This document shows, piece by piece, positions 52,847 through 59,883 of a DNA stretch of 64,000 nt (the first letter of the stretch is position 1; every line of letters begins with the position of its first letter). Source of the stretch: JBQTKD01 sp052386455 (GTDB taxonomy: Bacteria; Actinomycetota; Actinomycetes; Sporichthyales; Sporichthyaceae). Made by a program: the position numbers and the translations under genes. The notes below the pieces were generated by a model. It made no database searches and was not told the DNA's origin. It was given only the letters and a program-made list of their open reading frames with translations. Where the stretch lies: assembly GCA_052386455.1 (NCBI GenBank), contig JBQTKD010000057.1, positions 1-64,000 on the forward strand, written 5' to 3'.

Positions 52847-53079
52847 CGCTCGACGCGCGCGATGACTGTGCCCTGGACGACCGACTGCTCCGCCGTACAG
52901 AGCAGCCGGATCGTGCCGGTGGCGGGGGACTCGATCTCCCCGAACGCCTTGGTGACCGAGACCTCGCAGAGCACCTGACCCGCCGTCACGACGTCGCCGT
53001 CGGCCACCAGCCACGCCGTGATCGTGCCGCCGGCCTCGGGGGTGTCCGCGGCGACCACCGGGAAGAGCACGTCGGTCAC
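52843..53079 (-). CDS. Stand-alone biotin/lipoyl-attachment domain protein
   Basis: This 78-residue single lipoyl/biotinyl domain contains FPVVAADTPEAGGTITAWLV, DGDVVTAGQVLCEV and the modification loop SVTKAFGEIESP. Lys44 lies in VTKA, as in lipoyl domains (usually DKA). The surrounding half-motif symmetry is also typical. It is not attached to any dehydrogenase or carboxylase gene. It converges on the coiled-coil gene with a 4-base overlap and is divergent from tsaD. It may serve a remote 2-oxoacid dehydrogenase or a ter-linked enzyme; both are guesses. Confidence 0.8.
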   Translation of the reverse strand: MTDVLFPVVAADTPEAGGTITAWLVADGDVVTAGQVLCEVSVTKAFGEIESPATGTIRLLCTAEQSVVQGTVIARVER

Positions 53080-53132
53080 CGGTCCACCGTATAGGGGAGA
53101 ATGAGGCCCTACGCGTTGGCTGGGAGGCAGCA

Positions 53133-54167
53133 GTGGCAGTGGTCGTCGGGATCGAGACCTCGTGCGACGAGACCGGGGTCGGGATCGTGCGCGACGGCGA
53201 GCTGATCGGGTCCGCGTTGGCGTCGAGCATGGACCAGCACGCGCGTTTCGGCGGGGTCGTGCCCGAGGTCGCCGCCCGCGCGCACCTCGAGGCGCTGGTG
53301 CCGTGCATGAACGCCGCGTTCGCCCAAGCCGGGATCACCTCGGAGGACGTCGACGCGATCGCGGTGACCGCCGGGCCGGGCCTGGCGACCGCGCTGCAGG
53401 TGGGCCTGGCCGCGGCGAAGGGGTACTCGATCGCCTGGGGCGTCCCGATGTACGGGGTGCACCACCTCGCCGGGCACGTCGCCGCGGACACGCTCGCGCA
53501 CGGTCCGCTGCCCGAGCGCTGCATCGTCCTGATCGTGTCCGGCGGTCACACCTCCCTGCTGGAGGTCAAGGACCTCGTCGCCGACCCGATCGAGCACCTC
53601 GGCGACACCCTCGACGACGCGGCGGGCGAGGCCTTCGACAAGGTCGGGCGCGTGCTCGGCCTGCCGTTTCCCGGCGGACCGTGGATCGACCGCGCCGCCA
53701 AGGAGGGCAACCCCGAAGCGATCGCCTTCCCGCGCGGGCTGATGCGCCCGAAGGACCCGCCTTTCGAGTTCTCCTTCTCCGGGCTGAAGACCGCCGTGGC
53801 CCGCTGGGTCGAGCGGGAGCAGAAGGAGGGCCGCGAGATCCCGACCAACGACGTCGCCGCGAGCTTCCAGCAGGCCGTCGTGGACGTGCTCGTCGACAAG
53901 TCCCTCGCCGCGTGCAAGGACCGGGGCTCCACCGAACTGATCGTCGTCGGGGGAGTTGCGGCCAACTCCCGGCTGCGCGAGGTCGCCGCGGAGCGTTGTG
54001 CGGCCGCGGGGGTCAACCTGCGCCTGCCCGCCCTGCGCTACTGCACGGACAACGGCGCGATGATCGCCGCCGTCGGCCATCTGCTCTATGCCTCCGGCGC
54101 TCCTGCCGACGACCTGGATCTCGGCGCGGACCCGTCCGCGGAGCTCCGCTGCGCCGCCCTCGCGTAA
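53133..54167 (+). CDS. tsaD: tRNA N6-adenosine threonylcarbamoyltransferase TsaD
   Basis: This 344-residue ASKHA-fold enzyme transfers threonylcarbamoyl to A37 of ANN-decoding tRNAs. It starts VVVGIETSCDETGVG, with metal ligands His111 and His115 (VHHLAGH), LIVSGGHTSLL, FSFSGLKTAV and the C-terminal GGVAANSRLRE and YCTDNGAMIA. tsaB, tsaE and rimI, often adjacent in actinobacteria, are not in this window. GTG 53133 has GGGAGG 7-9 bases upstream. Confidence 0.96.
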   Translation: MAVVVGIETSCDETGVGIVRDGELIGSALASSMDQHARFGGVVPEVAARAHLEALVPCMNAAFAQAGITSEDVDAIAVTAGPGLATALQVGLAAAKGYSIAWGVPMYGVHHLAGHVAADTLAHGPLPERCIVLIVSGGHTSLLEVKDLVADPIEHLGDTLDDAAGEAFDKVGRVLGLPFPGGPWIDRAAKEGNPEAIAFPRGLMRPKDPPFEFSFSGLKTAVARWVEREQKEGREIPTNDVAASFQQAVVDVLVDKSLAACKDRGSTELIVVGGVAANSRLREVAAERCAAAGVNLRLPALRYCTDNGAMIAAVGHLLYASGAPADDLDLGADPSAELRCAALA

Positions 54168-54170
54168 AGG

Positions 54171-54202
54171 AAGTAAATACAAGTTACTTGGTTATGTATG
54201 AT
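54171..54202 (+). promoter_or_regulatory. Promoter/operator of the sulfate transporter operon
   Basis: An AT-rich patch after tsaD holds the inverted repeat AAGTAA (54171-54176) / TTACTT (54184-54189) and a good -10 element TATGAT (54197-54202). The palindrome covers the -35 region, fitting control by a sulfur- or cysteine-responsive regulator. The regulator is not identified here. The binding-protein ATG is 45 bases downstream of the -10. Confidence 0.5.
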
Positions 54203-54246
54203 GGGCGGACTCGTTACGGACCACGCCCGCCCGGAGCCAGCTCGCC

Positions 54247-55275
54247 ATGCGCACCCGCCTCGCCGTACTGTTCGCCGCCCTCGCGACGTCCACCCTCGCC
54301 GCCTGTGGTGGTGCGTCGGACGTGGTCAAGTCCGACCTGAAGGCCGGTGAGCCACCGCCCGCCGCCTCCGGCAACAACCTGGCGCTGGTTGCGTTCGCGG
54401 TCCCAAAGGTCGGCTTCGACAAGCTGATCCCGGCCTTCAACGCCACGCCCGCCGGCCAGGGCGTCTTCTTCAGCCAGTCCTACGGCGCCTCGGGCGACCA
54501 GTCCCGCAAGGTCGAGTCCGGTCTGCCGACCGACCTCGTCCTGTTCTCCCTCGAGCCGGACGTGAGCCGCCTGGTGAAGGCCGGCCTCGTGGACGCGACG
54601 TGGAAGGACGGCCAGTACAAGGGCATCCCGGCCAGCAGTGTCGTGACCATCGTGGTCCGCAAGGGCAACCCGAAGCAGATCGACGACTGGGACGACCTGG
54701 TCCGCGAGGACGTCAAGATCGTCAGCCCGAACCCGTTCTCCTCGGGCTCGGCGAAGTGGAACCTGCTCGCTCCGTACTTCTGGAAGAGCAACGGCGGCAC
54801 CGACCAGCAGGCGGGCCTCGACCTGGTGTCGGGCATCGTCAAGAACCTCGAGGGCCAGCCGAAGTCCGGCCGCGAGGCGACCGAGCTGTTCACCTCCGGC
54901 GTCGGCGACGTGCTGCTGTCCTACGAGAACGAGGCGCTGCTGATCGAGGCCACCAACTCCGAGATCGAGCACGTGACCCCGCCGAGCACGCTGCTCATCG
55001 AGAACCCGTTCGCGATCGTCAAGACCACGAAGTCTCCGGTCGCGGCGCAGGCGTTCAAGGACTTCCTGTTCTCCGACGAGGGCCAGCGGCTCTGGGGCCA
55101 GGCTGGGTTCCGCCCGGTGAATCCGACGATCCTGGCGGAGTTCGCGAGCAAGTACCCCGCCGCGCAGACGCTCTACAAGATCGACGACCTCGGTGGCTGG
55201 GACAAGATCAACGCCGAGCTGTTCGATCCGACCAACGGGCTGATCGCCAAGATCTACGACTCCGCGAACCAGTGA
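54247..55275 (+). CDS. sbp: Sulfate ABC transporter substrate-binding lipoprotein
   Basis: This 342-residue lipoprotein has lipobox TLAAC (Cys20) and the sulfate/thiosulfate-binding fold: SYGASGDQSRKVESGLPTDLV, VRKGNPKQIDDWDDLV, NPFSSGSAKWNLL and VLLSYENEALLI. The SYGASG loop and the Trp-containing segment are typical of the sulfate-binding site. It starts the sbp-cysT-cysW-cysA operon; its stop overlaps the cysT start (GTGA). The upstream palindrome suggests sulfur control. Confidence 0.94.
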   Translation: MRTRLAVLFAALATSTLAACGGASDVVKSDLKAGEPPPAASGNNLALVAFAVPKVGFDKLIPAFNATPAGQGVFFSQSYGASGDQSRKVESGLPTDLVLFSLEPDVSRLVKAGLVDATWKDGQYKGIPASSVVTIVVRKGNPKQIDDWDDLVREDVKIVSPNPFSSGSAKWNLLAPYFWKSNGGTDQQAGLDLVSGIVKNLEGQPKSGREATELFTSGVGDVLLSYENEALLIEATNSEIEHVTPPSTLLIENPFAIVKTTKSPVAAQAFKDFLFSDEGQRLWGQAGFRPVNPTILAEFASKYPAAQTLYKIDDLGGWDKINAELFDPTNGLIAKIYDSANQ

Positions 55276-56135
55276 CGCTCACCGCTCCGCAGAAGCCCGT
55301 TGCCCCGGCGTCCCCGCCCAAGAAGAAGCGTGGGCGCCGTGAGTCGTTGGTGGGCGGGGTCGGGCCGCTCGGGGTCGGCGTCGCGACGCTGTGGCTGTCC
55401 GTCATCGTCCTGCTGCCCCTGGCCGCCGTCGCGGCGAAGTCGTTCGAGAACGGCCCGAAGGGCTTCTGGGATGCGATCACCCTGCCCTCGGCCCGCGCCG
55501 CGCTGATCTTCACGCTGCTGGTCTCGCTGGTCGTCGCGCTGATCAACGTCGTGATGGGCACGCTCGTCGCGTGGGTGCTCGTGCGCGACGAGTTCCCCGG
55601 CAAGGGCGTCGTCAACGCCATGATCGACCTGCCGTTCGCGCTGCCGACGATCGTCGCGAGCATCGTCCTGCTCGGTCTCTACGGCCCGCAGAGCCCGATC
55701 GACGTGAACCTCTACGCCACCAAGCCCGCCGTCGCGCTCGCGCTGCTGTTCGTGACGCTGCCGTTCGTCGTGCGGACCGTTCAGCCGGTGCTGATGGAGA
55801 TCGACCGGGAGGCCGAGGAGGCCGCGGCCTCGCTCGGCGCCTCGAATCTGACGATCCTGCGCCGCATCGTCGCCCCGGCCCTCGCTCCGGCGCTGCTGTC
55901 CGGCGCGGGCCTCGCGTTCGCCCGCGCGATCGGCGAGTTCGGCTCGGTCGTCCTCATCGGCGGCGGCATCCCGCGCGACACCCAGGTCGCGTCGCAGTAC
56001 ATCGCCCAGCAGATCGAGGTGGACCGTCCGGTGAACGCCGCCGCGGTCGCCGTCGCGCTGCTCGCGATCTCCTTCGTCGTGCTGTTCGTCCTGCGCGTTC
56101 TCGGGGCCAAGACGGCCAAGCGGGAGAACGCCTGA
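55272..56135 (+). CDS. cysT: Sulfate ABC transporter permease CysT
   Basis: This 287-residue permease has six membrane helices and the inner-membrane-component loop EAAASLGASNLTILRRIVAPALAPALLSG, the EAA motif that contacts CysA. A basic cytosolic N terminus (PPKKKRGRRE) precedes helix 1. DLPFALPTIVASIVLLGLYG is a hallmark of CysT. GTG 55272 overlaps the binding-protein stop, and its stop overlaps the cysW ATG by one base (TGATG). Confidence 0.94.
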   Translation: MTLTAPQKPVAPASPPKKKRGRRESLVGGVGPLGVGVATLWLSVIVLLPLAAVAAKSFENGPKGFWDAITLPSARAALIFTLLVSLVVALINVVMGTLVAWVLVRDEFPGKGVVNAMIDLPFALPTIVASIVLLGLYGPQSPIDVNLYATKPAVALALLFVTLPFVVRTVQPVLMEIDREAEEAAASLGASNLTILRRIVAPALAPALLSGAGLAFARAIGEFGSVVLIGGGIPRDTQVASQYIAQQIEVDRPVNAAAVAVALLAISFVVLFVLRVLGAKTAKRENA

Positions 56136-56944
56136 TGCAGACCTCCACTACGACCAGGATCTCGCTGCGCCTGATCGCGCTCGGGTACCTGTTCGCGCTG
56201 CTCGCGGTGCCGCTCGGTGTCATCTTCTGGCGCACGTTCGAGAACGGCTTCACCGCGTTCTACGAGTCGATCACCACCCCGGCCGCCATCTCGGCGCTGA
56301 GCATGTCGTTGACGATCGTCGCGATCGTCGTCCCGCTCAACGTCGTGTTCGGCGTGGTCGTCGCGCTCGCACTGGCCCGCGGCCGGTTCCGCGGCCGCGG
56401 CCTGCTGCAGGCCGTCGTGGACCTGCCGTTCGCCGTGTCCCCGGTCATCGTCGGCGTCTCGCTGCTGCTGCTCTGGGGCGTGCACGGCTGGTTCGGCGGC
56501 CTGGCCGACGCGGGGATCCGGATCATCTTCTCCCTGCCCGGCATGGTCCTCGCGACGATCTTCGTGACGCTGCCGTTCGTGGTGCGCGAAGTGGAACCGG
56601 TCCTGCACGAGATCGGCAACGAGCAGGAACAGGCCGCCGCCACGCTCGGGGCGAACCGGTGGCAGACGTTCTGGCGGATCACGCTTCCCTCGATTCGCTG
56701 GGGCGTGGTCTACGGGGTCGTGCTCACCGTGGCCCGGGCGCTCGGCGAGTTCGGCGCCGTGATCATCGTCGCCGGTGGCGTGCCGGGGGAGTCGCAGACC
56801 CTCACGCTCCTGGTCCACGCTCGCTACGTCGACGACCGCAACACCTTCGGCGCCTTCTCCGCCGCCACCGTGCTCATGACCCTCGCCCTGCTCACCCTGC
56901 TGCTGATGACGCTGGTGAACCGACGGAAGGCCCACTCGAAGTGA
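56135..56944 (+). CDS. cysW: Sulfate ABC transporter permease CysW
   Basis: This 269-residue six-helix permease is paralogous to CysT. It has DLPFAVSPVIVGVSLLLLWG and the EAA-type loop QAAATLGANRWQTFWRITLPSIRWG, and VARALGEFGAVIIVAGGVPGESQTLTLLV is typical of CysW. It pairs with CysT to form the membrane channel. Its stop overlaps the cysA GTG (GTGA). Confidence 0.94.
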   Translation: MQTSTTTRISLRLIALGYLFALLAVPLGVIFWRTFENGFTAFYESITTPAAISALSMSLTIVAIVVPLNVVFGVVVALALARGRFRGRGLLQAVVDLPFAVSPVIVGVSLLLLWGVHGWFGGLADAGIRIIFSLPGMVLATIFVTLPFVVREVEPVLHEIGNEQEQAAATLGANRWQTFWRITLPSIRWGVVYGVVLTVARALGEFGAVIIVAGGVPGESQTLTLLVHARYVDDRNTFGAFSAATVLMTLALLTLLLMTLVNRRKAHSK

Positions 56945-57915
56945 TCACGGTCGACAACGTCTCCAAGTGGTTCGGGTCCTTCAAGGCCCTCGACGACGTC
57001 TCGCTGCAGATCCCCGACGGCTCCCTTACCGCGCTGCTCGGCCCGTCCGGGTCCGGCAAGAGTTCGCTGCTGCGGATCATCGCCGGCCTCGAGACTCCGG
57101 ACGCGGGCACCGTCGTCATCTCCGGCAACGACGTCACCGCGGTCCGGCCGCAGTCCCGCGGGATCGGCTTCGTCTTCCAGCACTACGCGGCCTTCAAGCA
57201 CATGACCGTGCGCGACAACGTCGCCTTCGGCCTGGCGATTCGCAAGCGTCCCAAGGCCGAGATCGCCGCCAGGGTCGACGAACTCCTCGGCATCGTGGGC
57301 CTGGCCGGGTACCAGAACCGCTACCCGCACCAGCTCTCCGGCGGCCAGCGCCAGCGCATGGCACTGGCCCGGGCGCTCGCCGTCGACCCCAAGGTCCTCC
57401 TGCTCGACGAGCCCTTCGGGGCCCTGGACGCCAAGGTTCGCGAGGAGCTGCGCGCGTGGCTGCGCCGGCTGCACGAGAACGTCCACGTCACCACCGTCCT
57501 GGTCACCCACGACCAGGAGGAGGCGATGGACGTCGCCGGGCACATCGCGGTCATGAACGCCGGGCGGATCGAACAGTTCGGCACCCCGCGCGAGGTCTAC
57601 GAGTCCCCGGCCACAGAGTTCGTGCTGCGCTTCCTCGGCCCCGTCTCGACGCTGGCGGGCAAGCTGGTCCGCCCGCACGACCTGCACCTGAGCAGCGTGC
57701 CCGAACCCGGTTCGGTGTCCGTCGTCGTCAGCCGGGTGACGCACCTGGGCTTCGAGGTGCGCGTGGAACTGGCCGCCGCGACCGGCGAACTCGTCACCGC
57801 CCAGCTGACCCGCGGCGAGGCCCGCCACCTCGCCATCGCGCCGGGAGACCGGCTGCACGTGCGCGCGGAGGAGGCGGGCGTGCCCGCCGAGCACCGGGCT
57901 GCATCCGCCTTTTAG
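56941..57915 (+). CDS. cysA: Sulfate ABC transporter ATP-binding protein CysA
   Basis: This 324-residue ATPase has Walker A GPSGSGKSS near residue 34, Q-loop FVFQHYAAFKHMTV, signature LSGGQRQRMALARAL, Walker B VLLLDEPFGALD and switch VTHDQEEAMDV. A C-terminal regulatory TOBE-like part carries KLVRPHDLHLSSVPEP. The Q-loop form with YAAFKHMTV is usual in CysA. It is the last gene of the operon; its stop overlaps the converging glutaminase gene by 4 bases. Confidence 0.95.
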   Translation: MITVDNVSKWFGSFKALDDVSLQIPDGSLTALLGPSGSGKSSLLRIIAGLETPDAGTVVISGNDVTAVRPQSRGIGFVFQHYAAFKHMTVRDNVAFGLAIRKRPKAEIAARVDELLGIVGLAGYQNRYPHQLSGGQRQRMALARALAVDPKVLLLDEPFGALDAKVREELRAWLRRLHENVHVTTVLVTHDQEEAMDVAGHIAVMNAGRIEQFGTPREVYESPATEFVLRFLGPVSTLAGKLVRPHDLHLSSVPEPGSVSVVVSRVTHLGFEVRVELAAATGELVTAQLTRGEARHLAIAPGDRLHVRAEEAGVPAEHRAASAF

Positions 57916-59801
57916 GAGTCGAGAGCCCGGATCTGCCCGGAGGCCGCGGCCAGCAGCCGGGACATGCGGGTGCCGGCCCGCACCAGCAGGTCGGCGTAGA
58001 GCTGCGGGTGCTGCTCGGCGAGTCCCCGAAGTTCGGCGACGTCGAGCGCCAGGGCAACCACCGGGGTTTCGGCGACGACGTCCGCGGTGCGCCGGCCCCC
58101 TTCGAACAGCGCGGTTTCGCCGAAGACGACGCCGGCGCCGAAGGTCCGCAGCCGCCGCCCCCGGATGCCCGCGACGGGCTTGCCCGCGGCGTCGCGCAGC
58201 GCGAGGCGGGCGGTGGCGGTGCCCGCGACGAGGAAGTAGACGGCGCTGGACTCCTCGCCCTCGGCGACGATGGTGGCACCGGCGTCGTAGGCCGTGCGGC
58301 GCAGCAGTGGCGCGAGCAGTTCGAGGTTGGCCGGATCCATCTCGCGGAGCAGGTCCACCCGGTCGGCCGAAAGTTCGACGGTGCTGACCACGGCGGCAGA
58401 GGCGGCGACGAGCAGCGCGTCCTCGCAGTGCTCGACGACGTCGTCGCTGTCCGGCCAGAAATCGGCTCGGGACACCGCCGCTCCGCTTTCGTGGTCCTCG
58501 GCCGAGACGAGCGCCTCGCGCAGCGGCTCGGACCACCCGGCGTAGAAGACCTCGATGCCCAGGGACCGCAGCGTCGCGTGCAGGTTCACCAGCAGCGCCA
58601 GCGCGCCCGGCACCGCGCGCTCGAGGCGCCGCCCGTCCAGGACGACGTACTTCGCGGCCATGGAGCGCCGCTCGACCTCGCGGATCAGCGCCTCCGCGGT
58701 CGCGAAGTACACGTCGCCCTGGAGCTGGTAGACGTGCACCGAGCGCCCGGCGCCGGCCAGGTGCTTGCGCTCCTCGTTGGGCCGCAACCGCTTGGACGGC
58801 ACCTCGGTGGCGTCGTAGTGGCGGCGCACGATGCTGCCCGCGGCCCAGGTGACCTCGAGCAGGTGCAGCCCGAAGTCCACCGCGATCCGTTCGCACACGG
58901 CGATGCCCCGCGCGCTGTTGCCGAAGGTGTCCAGCCGCGGGGAGAACGTGCCGACGCCGATCTGGCCGGGCAGCACGGCGAGGATCCCGCCGGCCACGCC
59001 GCTCTTGGCCGGGACCCCGACGCGGTACATCCACTCCCCGGACCAGTCGTACATGCCGCAGGTCGCCATGACGGTCAGCAGGCGGCGCACGCTGTTGGGC
59101 GAGGCGGCCCGCTTGCCGGTGACCGGGTTGACGCCCCCGTTGGCCAGCGTGGCGGCCATCGTCGCGAGGTCGCGTGCGGTGACCTTGATGGCGCACTGCC
59201 AGAAGTACAGGTCGAGGTGGTCGGCGATCGGTTCGGAGATCATCCCGGAGCTCAGCTCCAGGTAGGCGATCGCCCGGTTGCGGTGCCCCGTTTCGCGTTC
59301 GGAGACGTACACGTCCTCGTCGACGCTCAGATTCCGGCCGGCGTAGGTGGAGAACACCTCCAGCAGGTGCGCGCGACGGGCCGCGAGGTCGTGGCCGCGC
59401 ACCAGCGAGCTGCAGGCGATCGCGCCGGCGTTGACCATCGGGTTCAGCGGCCGGTTGTTCTTCTCGTCCATGACGATCGAGTTGAACGCGTCCCCGGACG
59501 GCTCGACGCCGATCTTGCCCATGACCTCGTCCGGCCCGCGGTCGTCGAGGGCGATCCCGAACACGAACGGCTTGGAGATCGACTGGATCGTGAACTCCTG
59601 CTCGGCGTCGCCGACGGTGTAGACGTGCCCGTCCAGGGCCGCCATCGCGATGCCGAACTGGTCCGGGTCCACCTTCGCGAGTTCGGGAATGTAGTCCGCG
59701 ACCGCTCCGGAGTCGTCGGCCCGGATCGCCTGGTACACCCGATCGAGGCGCTCGGCCAGGACGGAGGCGTGCCGGCGCGCCCGGAACGAGTAGTCGACCA
59801 C
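57912..59801 (-). CDS. glsA: Glutaminase A fused to STAS and cyclic-nucleotide-binding domains
   Basis: This 629-residue protein has a serine-dependent glutaminase domain (about 1-310) with catalytic Ser74 and Lys77 in TIQSISKPF, NNRPLNPMVNAGAIA and GVPAKSGVAGGI. A STAS domain follows (about 345-450; VHVYQLQGDVYFATAEALI, YVVLDGRRLERAVPGAL). A cNMP-binding domain ends it (about 495-625; AYDAGATIVAEGEESSAVYFLVAG, FGAGVVFGETALFEGG). It would convert glutamine to glutamate under control by a nucleotide or partner. GTG 59801 has GGAGG 7 bases upstream; ATG 59840 lacks one. Confidence 0.92.
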   Translation of the reverse strand: MVDYSFRARRHASVLAERLDRVYQAIRADDSGAVADYIPELAKVDPDQFGIAMAALDGHVYTVGDAEQEFTIQSISKPFVFGIALDDRGPDEVMGKIGVEPSGDAFNSIVMDEKNNRPLNPMVNAGAIACSSLVRGHDLAARRAHLLEVFSTYAGRNLSVDEDVYVSERETGHRNRAIAYLELSSGMISEPIADHLDLYFWQCAIKVTARDLATMAATLANGGVNPVTGKRAASPNSVRRLLTVMATCGMYDWSGEWMYRVGVPAKSGVAGGILAVLPGQIGVGTFSPRLDTFGNSARGIAVCERIAVDFGLHLLEVTWAAGSIVRRHYDATEVPSKRLRPNEERKHLAGAGRSVHVYQLQGDVYFATAEALIREVERRSMAAKYVVLDGRRLERAVPGALALLVNLHATLRSLGIEVFYAGWSEPLREALVSAEDHESGAAVSRADFWPDSDDVVEHCEDALLVAASAAVVSTVELSADRVDLLREMDPANLELLAPLLRRTAYDAGATIVAEGEESSAVYFLVAGTATARLALRDAAGKPVAGIRGRRLRTFGAGVVFGETALFEGGRRTADVVAETPVVALALDVAELRGLAEQHPQLYADLLVRAGTRMSRLLAAASGQIRALDS

Positions 59802-59883
59802 CGATGGACCTCCGAGCTCCTGGAAAGTGCCCGGGAGCATAACGGCGGGAGATCACTGCCGTGTTTCGGGGCCGTGAGGGCGG

